Positions 16,264 through 25,204 of a stretch of 42,040 bases of DNA are shown piece after piece. The stretch is from Pseudomonadota bacterium (GTDB taxonomy: Bacteria; Pseudomonadota; Alphaproteobacteria; Reyranellales; Reyranellaceae): positions 1 to 42,040 of the forward strand of contig JAFEFF010000197.1 of NCBI GenBank assembly GCA_018240745.1. The letters are read 5' to 3'. Made by a program: the position numbers and the translations under genes. The notes beneath the pieces were generated by a model. The model saw nothing but the letters and a program-made list of their open reading frames with translations, searched no databases and was not told where the DNA came from. How positions within the stretch are numbered: the first letter of the stretch is position 1; every line of letters starts with the position of its first letter.

Positions 16264-17778
16264 CTACTCTGGCGTCGTGGCGCTCATGCCGAGCAGGGCG
16301 CGGCGGCGCAGCCACTGGCTCGGCCGGTAGCGGTCGTCGCCGGTGATGGCCTGCAACTGCACCAGGATCTCGTGGCACTCCTTGACGCCGAGCCAGTCGG
16401 CGAGCGCCAGCGGACCGCGCGGATAGTTGAGGCCGAGCGTCATCGCCGTGTCGATGTCTGCGGCCGAGGCAATGCCGATCATCGCCATCTCGCAGCCGAG
16501 ATTGGCGATCATCGCCACCATGCGCTGGGCGATGAAGCCGGGCGAATCCTTGATCAGCGTTACCTTGCAGCCGGCCTTGGCGAACATCGCCGCCGCCGCG
16601 TCACGCACCTGATGGTCGCCGTTGGGCGGCATCATGATCGTGAGGCGCTTGTTGGCATCGCCGGTCAGGTCGACCGCGACGGTGCGCCCGGGATCGAGGC
16701 CGCGCTCGACCGCAGTCGTCGTGGCGTCCTTGCCGATCGGCGCGACCAGGATCGGGCTCCTGCCGTCGTCGATCGCCAGCGTCCTCGCTCCGGCGGCGAC
16801 CACGAGCTGGACCAGCTTCTCGTTGTGGCTGTCCATTACCACCGCACTGGAGGCAGGCGGCACCGACGGCAGGTAGTCGGCGCCGGGATCGATCTTGGCG
16901 CCCTTGGCGTCGTAGGCGTACCAGCCGCCGCCGGTCTTGCGGCCGAACTTTCCCGCCGCATAGAGGCTTTCGTGGTACGGGCTCGGCGTCATCCGCCGGT
17001 CGTGGAAGAAGCCTTCGTAGATGATGTTGCGCGCCGGGAAGTTCACGTCCATGCCGGTAAGATCCATCAGCTCGAACGGGCCCATGCGGAAGCCGCAACT
17101 ATCGCGCATCACCGCGTCGACCTGGCTGACCGAAGCGCGGCCTTCCTGATAGATGCGCAGGCCTTCGGTGCCGATCGCCGTGCCACCGAGATTGACCAGG
17201 AAGCCCGGCGTGTCGCCGACGATCACGGGCACGCGGGCCTGCCTCTTGCCGAGGGCCGCCATTGCATCGACAACCCATTGCGCGGTGTCGGCGGCGCGGA
17301 TCACCTCGACGAGCTTCATCAGCGGCACGGGATTGAAGTAGTGCATTCCGCAGACGCGGTCGCGGTGCCCGAGCGCGCTCGCGATCGAGGCGATGCGGAT
17401 CGACGAGGTGTTCGAGGCGAGGATGCAGTCGGGCGCCACCACCGCCTCGAGTTCGCCGAACAGCTTGCGCTTGACGTCGAGATTCTCGAACACCGCCTCG
17501 ATCACGACCTGGCAGCCCTTGAGATCGTCGAGCCTGCCGGCGACCGCGAGGTTGGCGTCGACTTTGGCCACGTCGGCGTCGGTCAGCCGGCCCTTCGCCA
17601 CCAGCCCCTTCAGCGTGTCGAGGATGGCTGCCTTCGCCTTGGCCGCCCCGCCCTCCGCCGCATCGAACATGATCGCCTTGATCCCACCCTGCGCCGTCAC
17701 CTGCGCGATGCCCCGGCCCATGGCGCCGGTGCCAACCACGCCCACCGTGAGATCGGGGCGATTGATGTCGAGAGTCAT
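16264..17778 (-). CDS. 3-hydroxyacyl-CoA dehydrogenase (PaaH-like, two C-terminal domains)
   Basis: A 504-residue NAD-dependent dehydrogenase acting on 3-hydroxyacyl-CoA. The Rossmann motif is GVVGTGAMGRGIAQ (glycines 16, 18, 21). It is followed by SNTSSIRI, the catalytic His in GMHYFNPVPLMKLVEVI and the 3HCDH C-terminal domain. A second C-terminal 3HCDH-type domain (about 390-500, with LGLNYPRGPLALADW) matches the roughly 505-residue PaaH/Hbd class, which works on 3-hydroxyadipyl-CoA or 3-hydroxybutyryl-CoA. ATG 17778 has AGGAGA upstream. It lies 29 nt after the propionyl-CoA synthetase gene on the same strand. Which acyl chain it prefers cannot be told. Confidence 0.88.
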   Translation of the reverse strand: MTLDINRPDLTVGVVGTGAMGRGIAQVTAQGGIKAIMFDAAEGGAAKAKAAILDTLKGLVAKGRLTDADVAKVDANLAVAGRLDDLKGCQVVIEAVFENLDVKRKLFGELEAVVAPDCILASNTSSIRIASIASALGHRDRVCGMHYFNPVPLMKLVEVIRAADTAQWVVDAMAALGKRQARVPVIVGDTPGFLVNLGGTAIGTEGLRIYQEGRASVSQVDAVMRDSCGFRMGPFELMDLTGMDVNFPARNIIYEGFFHDRRMTPSPYHESLYAAGKFGRKTGGGWYAYDAKGAKIDPGADYLPSVPPASSAVVMDSHNEKLVQLVVAAGARTLAIDDGRSPILVAPIGKDATTTAVERGLDPGRTVAVDLTGDANKRLTIMMPPNGDHQVRDAAAAMFAKAGCKVTLIKDSPGFIAQRMVAMIANLGCEMAMIGIASAADIDTAMTLGLNYPRGPLALADWLGVKECHEILVQLQAITGDDRYRPSQWLRRRALLGMSATTPE

Positions 17779-17807
17779 GCTGTCTCCTAGTCGTCTCTCT
17801 TGTACTC

Positions 17808-19712
17808 TTACTTTCTCGCGAAGCCGGCCGACTTCAGGCTGCCGGTGACTTCCTTGAGCGCCTCGGGATCGTCGATCGTCGCCGGCATCTTCCACGGCTG
17901 ACCGTCGGCGATCTTCTGCATGGTGCCGCGCAGGATCTTGCCCGAGCGGGTCTTGGGCAGCCGCGGCACGACCAGCGCCTGCTTGAAGAACGCGACCGGG
18001 CCGATGCGGTCGCGCACCATCTGCACGACCTCGTTGACGATCTCGCCCTCCGGCCGGCTGACGCCCGACTTCAGCACCAGGAAGCCGAGCGGCACCTGGC
18101 CCTTCATTTCGTCGGCAATCCCGACGCAGGCGCATTCGGCGACCGCGTCGTGGCTCGCCAGCACCTCCTCGATCTGCCCGGTCGAGAGGCGATGGCCGGC
18201 GACGTTGATCACGTCGTCGACGCGCGTCATCACCGAGACGTAGCCGTCCTCGTCGATCACACCCGCGTCGCCGGTCTTGTAGTAGCCCGGATAGTCGGTG
18301 AGGTACGCCTCCTTGAAGCGCTGATCGGCCTGCCACAATGTCGGGAAGCTGCCCGGCGGCATCGGCAGCTTCACCACCAGCGCGCCGACGTCACCGCGCT
18401 TCATCGGCTGGCCGTTGTCGTCCAGTACCTGCAGGTCCCAGCCCGGCGCCGGCACCGAGCACGAGCCCGGCTTGATCGGCATCGGATCGAGCCCCTGGAA
18501 ATTGCCGCAGATCGACCAGCCGGTCTCGGTCTGCCACCAGTGATCGACGATCGGGACGCCGAGCTGGGTCTGCGCCCATTGGATGGTCGGCGGGTCGCCG
18601 CGCTCGCCGGCGAGGAACAGAGTGCGGAAGCTGGAGAGGTCGTACTGCTTCAACAGCTTGCCGTCGGGATCTTCCTTCTTGATCGCGCGGAAGGCGGTGG
18701 GCGCGGTGAAGAGCGCGACCGCCTTGTACTCGGAGATCACGCGCCAGAAGGCGCCGGCGTCGGGTGTGCCGACCGGCTTGCCTTCGTAGAAGATCGACGT
18801 CGCGCCGTAGAGCAGCGGCCCGTAGACGGTGTAGCTGTGGCCGACCGCCCAGCCCACGTCGGAGGCGGTCCACCACACCTCGCCCGGCTCGATGCCGTAG
18901 AGGTTCTTCATCGACCAGTAGAGCGCCACGCAATAGCCGCCGGTGTCGTGGACGACGCCCTTCGGCTGGCCAGTCGTGCCGGATGTATAGAGAATGTAGA
19001 GCGGATGCGTCGCCTCGACCGGGACGCACGGATGCGGCGTCGCCTTCGACACCGTCTCGACCCAGTCGAGGTCGCGGCCGGGCTTCATCTCGGCGACCGA
19101 CTGCGGCCGCTGCAACAGGACGACCTTCGGCACCTTGTACGACGCGATCTCGATCGCCTGGTCGAGCAACGGCTTGTAGTGGACGATGCGTCCCGGCTCG
19201 ATGCCGCACGAGGCGGTCAGGACCAGCTTGGGCTGGCTGTCGTCGATGCGCGTGGCGAGCTCGTTCGCCGCGAAGCCGCCGAACACCACCGAGTGAATGG
19301 CGCCGAGCCGCGCGCAGGCCAGCATCGCCATCGCCGCCTCGGGAATCATCGGCATGTAGACGATCACCCGGTCGCCCTTCTTCACGCCTTGCGCGGCGAT
19401 TGCTCCCGCCAACTGCGCCACACGATCGCGCAGCTCGCGATAGGTGAAGGTCTTCTTGCTGTTGGTGACCGGCGAATCGTAGATCAGCGCCGCCTGGTTG
19501 GCGCGCGCCCCGTCGGCATGGCGGTCGAGCGCGTTGTAGCAGGCATTGAGCTCGCCGCCGGTGAACCAGGCATAGAACGGCGCGCGCGAGCCATCGAGCA
19601 CCTTGTCCCAGCGCTTCGACCAGTCGAGCTTCGCAGCCTGCTCGGCCCAGAAACCGTCCGGATCCTTCAGCGAACGCGCGTGCTCGGCACGGTACTTGTT
19701 GCCTGTCGCCAT
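17808..19712 (-). CDS. prpE: Propionyl-CoA synthetase (acetyl-CoA synthetase family)
   Basis: A 634-residue adenylate-forming enzyme that converts propionate, and usually acetate, to the CoA thioester through an acyl-AMP. The P-loop is YILYTSGTTGQPKGVVHDTG, with the GGYC segment typical of PrpE; the adenylation core WWQTETGW and YKTGDAG follow. The catalytic, acetylatable lysine is Lys592 in PKTRSGKILRGTM, and the ending IADGQPWKMPATIDDPEAL is characteristic of PrpE. ATG 19712 is chosen over the in-frame ATG at 19718 because AAGGGA lies six to seven bases before it. It is first in a two-gene operon with the 3-hydroxyacyl-CoA dehydrogenase. The regulatory lysine suggests control by protein acetylation, as known for the family. 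Confidence 0.92.
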   Translation of the reverse strand: MATGNKYRAEHARSLKDPDGFWAEQAAKLDWSKRWDKVLDGSRAPFYAWFTGGELNACYNALDRHADGARANQAALIYDSPVTNSKKTFTYRELRDRVAQLAGAIAAQGVKKGDRVIVYMPMIPEAAMAMLACARLGAIHSVVFGGFAANELATRIDDSQPKLVLTASCGIEPGRIVHYKPLLDQAIEIASYKVPKVVLLQRPQSVAEMKPGRDLDWVETVSKATPHPCVPVEATHPLYILYTSGTTGQPKGVVHDTGGYCVALYWSMKNLYGIEPGEVWWTASDVGWAVGHSYTVYGPLLYGATSIFYEGKPVGTPDAGAFWRVISEYKAVALFTAPTAFRAIKKEDPDGKLLKQYDLSSFRTLFLAGERGDPPTIQWAQTQLGVPIVDHWWQTETGWSICGNFQGLDPMPIKPGSCSVPAPGWDLQVLDDNGQPMKRGDVGALVVKLPMPPGSFPTLWQADQRFKEAYLTDYPGYYKTGDAGVIDEDGYVSVMTRVDDVINVAGHRLSTGQIEEVLASHDAVAECACVGIADEMKGQVPLGFLVLKSGVSRPEGEIVNEVVQMVRDRIGPVAFFKQALVVPRLPKTRSGKILRGTMQKIADGQPWKMPATIDDPEALKEVTGSLKSAGFARK

Positions 19713-19725
19713 GACCATTCCCTTC

Positions 19726-19870
19726 CTACTGACCGCCGTCGACCGGGATGCCGGCGGCCTTCAGCAGCGCGGCATTGTCGGCGATGTCCTTCTTCCGACT
19801 GCAGGTTATACGCATCCGGCTCGGCCAGCGACGCCTCGGCGCCAAGCTGCGACATGCCGGCACGCAGCTC
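19726..19870 (-). pseudogene. Frameshifted 3' remnant resembling a Bug/TctC solute-binding protein
   Basis: Read on the minus strand, one frame gives ELRAGMSQLGAEASLAEPDA. After a one-base frame change near 19790-19800, the next frame gives KDIADNAALLKAAGIPVDGG and a stop at 19726. Joined, these match in order and spacing the C-terminal end of Bug-family (tripartite tricarboxylate) binding proteins: LR, QLGAE, P, and KAAGI 23 residues later. Upstream, up to about 19930, the frame is open but not convincing. It looks like the leftover end of a decayed gene just before prpE. Confidence 0.45.
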
Positions 19871-20197
19871 CGGACCGTCGTCGGTGGCGCTGCCCGTGTC
19901 CCGCGCCCAGGGGCTGCCCGTCGCGAACCGACGGCAAGGCCAATCATCGAAAGCGCCATCCGCATCATCGGCTGCACGCTACACGCTGACGCCCCGGATC
20001 GTCACTGGATCCGCTCCATCACCGCACGGCCGACGGCAGCGGCCGCAGCACAGACGGCGATCGCGCTGCGCCCCGCGCTTGCGTCGAGCGGCAATCGGGA
20101 AAACACTTCGGCGACTGGGTACATCGCAGTCTGTGGCGCGCAAGCCACGGTGCAGTCTGGTAAAAGAACGCGACCCTCGAACGGGAGTGAGCTGGTC
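19871..20197. other. Intergenic region between the prpE side and the acyl-CoA synthetase gene
   Basis: About 330 bases without a supported gene. Part of it (to about 19930) may be further remnant of the Bug-like pseudogene. The open frame that runs through here into the acyl-CoA synthetase has no domain. The ribosome binding site candidate GGGAG (20183-20187) lies at its end. No clear promoter was recognised. Confidence 0.35.
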
Positions 20198-22054
20198 ATG
20201 GCCAAGGGCAAGAGCAAGAAGCCAGGCAGCGGCGCCAGGAAGAAGGCGGCCAAGGCGAGGAAGTCGACCGCCAGGTCCGCAGCAAAGGCAAAGCCGAAGG
20301 TAAAGGCCCGGAAGCCGGCACCCAAGCCGCTGGTCGTGCCGGCGGTCCGCCGGTCGGTGAAGAGCCGGCCCTCGGTCGCGCGCACGCCGAGCGCCCGCCC
20401 TGCCCCGCACAAGGCGCCGGCTCTCAAACTGAACATCTACGAGCGTGATCTCGACAAGAACGCGGCCAACCATGCGATGCTGACGCCGCTGCAGTTCCTC
20501 GAGCGCTCGGCCAGCGTCTATCCCGACCATCTCGCGCTGGTGCATGGGCCGCGCCGCCAGACCTGGGCCGAGACCTACACGCGCTGCCGCCAGCTCGCCT
20601 CGGCGCTGGAGAAGGTCGGCATCGGGCTCGGCGACACCGTGGCGATCATGGCGCCCAACATCCCCGAGATGTACGAGGCGCATTTCGGCGTGCCGATGAC
20701 CAGCGGCGTGCTGAACTGCCTCAACACCCGGCTCGACGCGGCGATGATCGCCTTCATCCTCGACCACAGCGAAGCCAAGGTCTTCATCGTCGACCGCGAG
20801 TACCACAGGGTCGCCACCGAGGCGCTGGCCATCGCCAAGGTGCAGCCGCTGGTGGTCGACATCGCCGATCCGCAGTACCCCGAAGGCGTGCCGATCGGCG
20901 ACACGACTTACGAGGAGTTCATCGCGGCCGGAGACGCCGACTATCGCTGGGACTATCCCGGCGACGAATGGAACGCGATCTCGCTCAACTACACGTCGGG
21001 CACGACCGGCAACCCGAAGGGCGTGGTGTTCCATCATCGCGGCGCCGCGCTCGCCGCCTACGGCAACGCCACCCAGTGGCCGATCGGCCTGCATCCGGTC
21101 TATCTCTGGACCCTGCCGATGTTCCACTGCAACGGCTGGTGCTTCCCGTGGACCCTGGCGCTGGTTGCCGGCACCTCGGTATGCCTGCGCCGGGTCAGCG
21201 CCAGGACGATCTTCGATTCGCTGGTCGACCATGACGTGACGCACATGTGCGGCGCGCCGATCATCATGCAGTTCATCATCGGCGCCACCGACCAGGAGCG
21301 CCGGCCGCTGAAACGCAAGGTCGAGTTCATGACCGCGGCCGCGCCGCCGCCTGCTGCCGTGCTCGAGGCGCTGGAGAAGGAGAATTTCCGCGTCACCCAC
21401 GTCTACGGCCTGACCGAGGTCTATGGCCCGGCGACCGTCTGCGCGTGGCACCAGGAATGGGATGCCCTCGACGCCGGCGAACGGGCTCACCTCAAGGCGC
21501 GCCAAGGCGTGCGCTATACCGCCGAGGAAGGCGTCACGGTGATGGACCCGACGACCATGCAGGAGGTCCCCCGGGATGGCCACACGATGGGCGAGGTGAT
21601 GTTCCGCGGCAATCTCGTCATGAAGGGCTATCTGAAGAACCCCAAGGCGACGCAGGAAGCCTTCGCCGGCGGCTGGTTCCATTCCGGCGACCTCGGCGTG
21701 CTGCACGAGGACGGCTACATCGAGCTGCGCGACCGCTCCAAGGACATCATCATCTCGGGTGGCGAGAACATCTCGACCATCGAGGTCGAGGGCGTGATCA
21801 TCAAGCATCCCGATGTCCTCAACGTCGCGGTGGTCGCCAAGCCCGACGAGAAATGGGGCGAGACGCCGTGTGCATTCGTCGTGCTGAAACCGGGCGCCAC
21901 GACGACTGCCGACGACATCATCCAGCACTGCCGCGCCAATCTCGCGTCCTACAAGTGCCCCCGCTACGTCGTATTCCGTGAACTTCCCATGACGTCGACG
22001 GGCAAGGTCCAGAAATTCGTCCTGCGCGACTGGGCGAGGGCAGTCCCCGCCTAA
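20198..22054 (+). CDS. Medium/long-chain acyl-CoA synthetase with basic histone-like N-terminal tail
   Basis: A 618-residue protein. Residues 1-78 form a Lys/Ala/Pro/Arg-rich tail (MAKGKSKKPGSGARKKAAK, then more KA and KP repeats) that resembles eukaryotic H1 or bacterial AlgP-like tails. The enzyme proper begins at LNIYERDLDKNAANH, normally the very N-terminus of this synthetase group. Core motifs: YTSGTTGNPKGVVFHHRG, the adenylation YGLTEVYGP, FHSGDLG and the catalytic lysine Lys603 in STGKVQKFVLR. It activates fatty or aryl acids with ATP and CoA. ATG 20198 is the only well-placed start (GGGAG ten bases before it) that includes the complete enzyme, so the tail appears genuine. It may anchor the enzyme to nucleic acid or an acidic surface; this is inference. 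Confidence 0.88.
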   Translation: MAKGKSKKPGSGARKKAAKARKSTARSAAKAKPKVKARKPAPKPLVVPAVRRSVKSRPSVARTPSARPAPHKAPALKLNIYERDLDKNAANHAMLTPLQFLERSASVYPDHLALVHGPRRQTWAETYTRCRQLASALEKVGIGLGDTVAIMAPNIPEMYEAHFGVPMTSGVLNCLNTRLDAAMIAFILDHSEAKVFIVDREYHRVATEALAIAKVQPLVVDIADPQYPEGVPIGDTTYEEFIAAGDADYRWDYPGDEWNAISLNYTSGTTGNPKGVVFHHRGAALAAYGNATQWPIGLHPVYLWTLPMFHCNGWCFPWTLALVAGTSVCLRRVSARTIFDSLVDHDVTHMCGAPIIMQFIIGATDQERRPLKRKVEFMTAAAPPPAAVLEALEKENFRVTHVYGLTEVYGPATVCAWHQEWDALDAGERAHLKARQGVRYTAEEGVTVMDPTTMQEVPRDGHTMGEVMFRGNLVMKGYLKNPKATQEAFAGGWFHSGDLGVLHEDGYIELRDRSKDIIISGGENISTIEVEGVIIKHPDVLNVAVVAKPDEKWGETPCAFVVLKPGATTTADDIIQHCRANLASYKCPRYVVFRELPMTSTGKVQKFVLRDWARAVPA

Positions 22055-22095
22055 CCATCGCGACGCCACAATCGGCCGGTTACTCTCGCCGCGCC

Positions 22096-23433
22096 ATGGC
22101 CGGCGAGAGTACGCTGATCGCGACGACCCGCACCGGCGTGCGCCCGCTCGGCGTACGTGGGGAGCCGCTGCACAACTGGGCGACCCAGCTACGCGGGGCG
22201 ATCCGGCGACGGCTGGGCGACGCCACTGCCGACCTGCTGGCCGAGCCGCAGCTCCACGAGGACGGCAGGGCGATCGACTGGTACGCCGGCTGGACCGGTG
22301 AGGTGCACAGGGTCGCCGACCTCGATCCGGCGCGGCGCAGCGAGATCCTGGCGCAGGTCGACGCGGCACTGGGTGACATCGCCCGTTTCGGCGCCACGCT
22401 CTCGGCCGCGGGACACGGCGAGGACAGCGGCCTGATCGGCCGCTCGCTGCAGCTCGCGGCGAAGAAGCCCGCCGAATCCTTCGTCTTCCTGGTCGGCGAC
22501 CGCCCGGTCGTGGTGTGCTGGGGCTACGAAAAGGAGGCAGCGGCCAGCCTGATGGGCCCTGCCCTGCCGCGCGTCCCGGAACGGCGCTCGGTGCTCGATG
22601 CGCCGCCACCGCCGCCGCTCGTCCGTGCAGTGCCGGCGCGCCGCCTTCCGGTGCGTATCGCGCCGCGGACCATCCCGTGGTTCCGCAGCCTGCTGCTGGC
22701 GCTGCCGCTGCTACTGCTCCTGCTGGGCGGCGCCTGGCTGCTGCGCGAGCTGCTGCCGGCCGATCCCGAGACAGCGATGGCGACGTACGAGGGGCCGGAC
22801 GTGCCTCCTCCGGCGGTCGGCCGGCCCGATCCGTTGCCGGCGATCAGGGCGTCGCTGTCGACCGAGCGGGCGCGCGCGAAGGCGCTGCGGCTCGAGCTCG
22901 CCGCGATCGAAGGCGAGCTCAAGAAGCGCGTTTCCGACTGCAAGCCGCCGGAGCCGCCCAAGCCGCCGCCCAGACCGCCGGAGGTCGCCAAGGCGGTGCC
23001 GCCCCCGCCACCCAAACCCGCGCCGGCGCCTTCGCCTCAGCCGCAACGGCCGTCCGATGGGCGGATGCGCATGCCGTCGACGCCGACGCACGACTTCTCC
23101 TTCATGGCCGGCTGCTGGCGCACCGATCCGTTCAAGCACGAGCCGATGCAGATGCAGATGGGCGTGTCGTCCTACTGCTTCGATGCCAACGGCCACGGCA
23201 GCCTCGAATGGCGGCGCGGCCGCACCGCCTGCCGCACGACCGCGCGCGCCGTGTTCAACGGTCCCAACCTGGCGCTGCGCGACGAGGATACGACCTGCAA
23301 CGACGGCTCGCACTGGTACGCCGACCAGCTGGTCTGCCGCCGCGGCGCCGACAACGTCGCCGACTGCCAGGGCTACTCGCGCGGCGCGTTCGGTCCGACG
23401 TCGTGGCTCGTCAACCTGCACCGCATCAACTGA
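22096..23433 (+). CDS. Single-pass membrane protein with proline-rich linker, possibly SrfA-like
   Basis: A 445-residue protein of unknown function. Residues 1-190 form a soluble, probably cytoplasmic domain (with RAIDWYAGWTGEV, then a helical stretch). Residues 197-216 form one strongly hydrophobic helix. A helical segment (about 240-275) and a proline-rich linker (277-318) lead to a C-terminal domain (about 325-445) with seven cysteines, starting HDFSFMAGCWRTDPF and including SYCFDANGHGSLEW. The layout and the IDWYA segment faintly resemble the SrfA protein of srfABC operons, but no srfB or srfC lies nearby, so this is weak. It follows the acyl-CoA synthetase by 41 nt and may be cotranscribed. 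Confidence 0.6.
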   Translation: MAGESTLIATTRTGVRPLGVRGEPLHNWATQLRGAIRRRLGDATADLLAEPQLHEDGRAIDWYAGWTGEVHRVADLDPARRSEILAQVDAALGDIARFGATLSAAGHGEDSGLIGRSLQLAAKKPAESFVFLVGDRPVVVCWGYEKEAAASLMGPALPRVPERRSVLDAPPPPPLVRAVPARRLPVRIAPRTIPWFRSLLLALPLLLLLLGGAWLLRELLPADPETAMATYEGPDVPPPAVGRPDPLPAIRASLSTERARAKALRLELAAIEGELKKRVSDCKPPEPPKPPPRPPEVAKAVPPPPPKPAPAPSPQPQRPSDGRMRMPSTPTHDFSFMAGCWRTDPFKHEPMQMQMGVSSYCFDANGHGSLEWRRGRTACRTTARAVFNGPNLALRDEDTTCNDGSHWYADQLVCRRGADNVADCQGYSRGAFGPTSWLVNLHRIN

Positions 23434-23517
23434 TCGCCAAACTGAAAGGCGCGTTACACGCGGCCGAATCGTCACGGCCACGGAGCGCGCCTCGCAGGAC
23501 TGAATTGGGTGGGTTGG

Positions 23518-23700
23518 CTAGTGTGGCTTCGCTTGTTCAGCGTTCAGCCGGCTGATCTCGTCCTTGATCTGGAGTTTTCGCTTCTTGAGGCTGCAAATCG
23601 CATCGTCATCGGGATAGGGGCGGGCGCTTTCCTCATCGATTGCATGCTCGAGAGAAGCATGCTTGGCCTTCAGCGCTTCGATGTGGTCGACGGTGCTCAT
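23518..23700 (-). CDS. YdcH-type (DUF465) small coiled-coil protein
   Basis: A 60-residue protein, MSTVDHIEALKAKHASLEHA followed by LKKRKLQIKDEISRL, matching the DUF465/YdcH family: two short helices with a conserved LKKRKLxIKDEIxRL segment. The function is unknown. ATG 23700 is chosen for the GGAGG just upstream; the frame is open further upstream without family similarity. A second member lies at 24979, on the opposite strand. Confidence 0.85.
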   Translation of the reverse strand: MSTVDHIEALKAKHASLEHAIDEESARPYPDDDAICSLKKRKLQIKDEISRLNAEQAKPH

Positions 23701-23809
23701 CGGAGAACCTCCACGGCTGGTCTTGGCGATACGAATTATGTGACTCCGGGGAGGGCCCGAATCAACCTCTCTCCCACCGCTGTGCATAACTCTGTAGGAT
23801 AAGGTCAAT

Positions 23810-24373
23810 ATGACTGACCGACCCCGCCTGATCGTGGGAATTTCCGGCGCGTCCGGAGTGATCTACGGCGTGCGCCTGCTGCAGGCGCTCGGGGAGTTGC
23901 CTGTCGAGACGCACCTCGTCATGACGCGCACGGCCGAAGTCGCGCTTGCGCATGAGACCGAATTCAAGGTGGAGGACGTGCGGCGGCTCGCGGATGTGGC
24001 ATTCCGAATCGACGATCTCGCGGCCGCGATTTCGAGTGGTAGCTACCGGACGATCGGTATGATCGTGGCCCCCTGTTCGATGCGCAGCCTCGGCGAGATC
24101 GCTCACGGCATCACCAGCAACCTGCTGACGCGAGCCGCCGACGTCGTACTCAAGGAACGCCGCCGTCTGGTATTAGTTGCACGCGAGACGCCACTTCACG
24201 CAATTCACTTGCGCAACATGACGACGCTCGCCGAGATGGGCGCGATCATCGCGCCGCCGGTGCCGGCTTTCTACAACAGACCCAGGACGTTGGACGACGT
24301 CGTTGACCACACGGTCGGGCGCCTGCTCGACCTGTTCGACCTCGACACCGGCAAGGTCAAACGCTGGAGCTAA
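23810..24373 (+). CDS. ubiX: UbiX flavin prenyltransferase
   Basis: A 187-residue UbiX/Pad1 protein that attaches a dimethylallyl group to FMN, making the prenyl-FMN cofactor of UbiD-type decarboxylases, including the ubiquinone pathway enzyme. Family motifs: LIVGISGASGVIYG at the FMN phosphate site, IVAPCSMRSLGEIAHG, RRLVLVARETPLH and PPVPAFYNRP. The AGGATAAGG run precedes the ATG. Its stop overlaps by a few bases the end of the convergent TIGR02444-type gene. No ubiD is in the window. Confidence 0.93.
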   Translation: MTDRPRLIVGISGASGVIYGVRLLQALGELPVETHLVMTRTAEVALAHETEFKVEDVRRLADVAFRIDDLAAAISSGSYRTIGMIVAPCSMRSLGEIAHGITSNLLTRAADVVLKERRRLVLVARETPLHAIHLRNMTTLAEMGAIIAPPVPAFYNRPRTLDDVVDHTVGRLLDLFDLDTGKVKRWS

Positions 24374-24933
24374 GCGGTGACGCCGACGGTCTTGTCGATC
24401 TCCTCGCGCAGCAGGGAGGGGAAGCAGGCGGCCATCATCGTCGCCACGGCGCGCCGGTCGTTGGCGTCCGGCACCACGCCGAGGCACACGGCATAGACGC
24501 CGAGATTGCCGACCGCCGAGCGCAGCCGCTTCTCGGCCGGACGGTCGCGATCGGCCGGCGGAGCGTAGAGGCTGGCGAGCTTGAGCTGCTCGGCATGCTC
24601 GGCGGCGAGCTCGGCATCGGCCACCCGGCGACGGGCGGCGTCGACCGTCTCGGGCAGGGCCTCGAGCCAGGGCTTGTCCTTCAACAGCCGCCGCACCTGG
24701 CGCAAAGGCCGCACGATCTCGGCCTGCCAGACGTCGCTTACCTTCAGGATGGCGCGCAGCCGCTCGGCGGTCAGGGTCGGCCGGCCCGAGGCGCCGAGCC
24801 AGCAGCAATACAGCAGGATGTTGACGTCGCAGCCGCGCCGCTCCTGCAGGTCGAGGCAAGCCTCCGCCACCCCCTCGCCGGCGTAGAGCTCGAGCGAGAA
24901 GTTCCAGAACGGGTGGGGAAGGAAATCCGACAT
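24370..24933 (-). CDS. TIGR02444-family protein
   Basis: A 187-residue soluble, mostly helical protein. It opens FLPHPFWNFSLELYAGEGVA, then ACLDLQERRGCDVNILLYCC, then WQAEIVRPLRQVRRLLK, the conserved start of the TIGR02444 family of unknown function found in proteobacteria. ATG 24933 gives exactly this N-terminus; no strong ribosome binding site is seen. It is divergent from the second YdcH gene, with only 45 nt between the two starts, so promoters must overlap there. The C-terminal half (LASLYAPPADRDRP onward) is less conserved. Confidence 0.8.
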   Translation of the reverse strand: MSDFLPHPFWNFSLELYAGEGVAEACLDLQERRGCDVNILLYCCWLGASGRPTLTAERLRAILKVSDVWQAEIVRPLRQVRRLLKDKPWLEALPETVDAARRRVADAELAAEHAEQLKLASLYAPPADRDRPAEKRLRSAVGNLGVYAVCLGVVPDANDRRAVATMMAACFPSLLREEIDKTVGVTA

Positions 24934-24978
24934 CCCAGTTGGCACCGGCGGGCCGAAGGGGTACACGGCGCAAAGCCG

Positions 24979-25197
24979 ATGAGCAACGACACCGACCCGC
25001 TGGACGTCGAGGCAATCAGGGCCAAGCTGGAGGTCTTGAGGGTCGAGCACCGTGACCTCGACGAGGTGATCGACCGCCTGATCGAGCGCGCGCCTTTCGA
25101 CCAGCTCCAGCTCCAGCGCCTGAAAAAGCGCAAGCTCGGGCTCAAGGACCAGATTACAAAGCTCGAAAGCCAGCTCATCCCCGACATCATCGCCTGA
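24979..25197 (+). CDS. Second YdcH-type (DUF465) small protein
   Basis: A 72-residue protein with [20 protein letters not shown] and [20 protein letters not shown], again the DUF465 pattern with its LKKRKLxLKDxI core. The Shine-Dalgarno is weak. It ends 7 nt before purE on the same strand and is likely its operon leader gene. It shares the helix-turn-helix-like hairpin of the member at 23518 but has a longer N-terminus. Confidence 0.8.
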   Translation: MSNDTDPLDVEAIRAKLEVLRVEHRDLDEVIDRLIERAPFDQLQLQRLKKRKLGLKDQITKLESQLIPDIIA

Positions 25198-25204
25198 GAG
25201 ACGA

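Noticed and set aside
22096..23433. A confident SrfA assignment
   Set aside because: Only layout and one short segment resemble SrfA, and srfB/srfC are absent, so it is kept as unknown with a weak suggestion.
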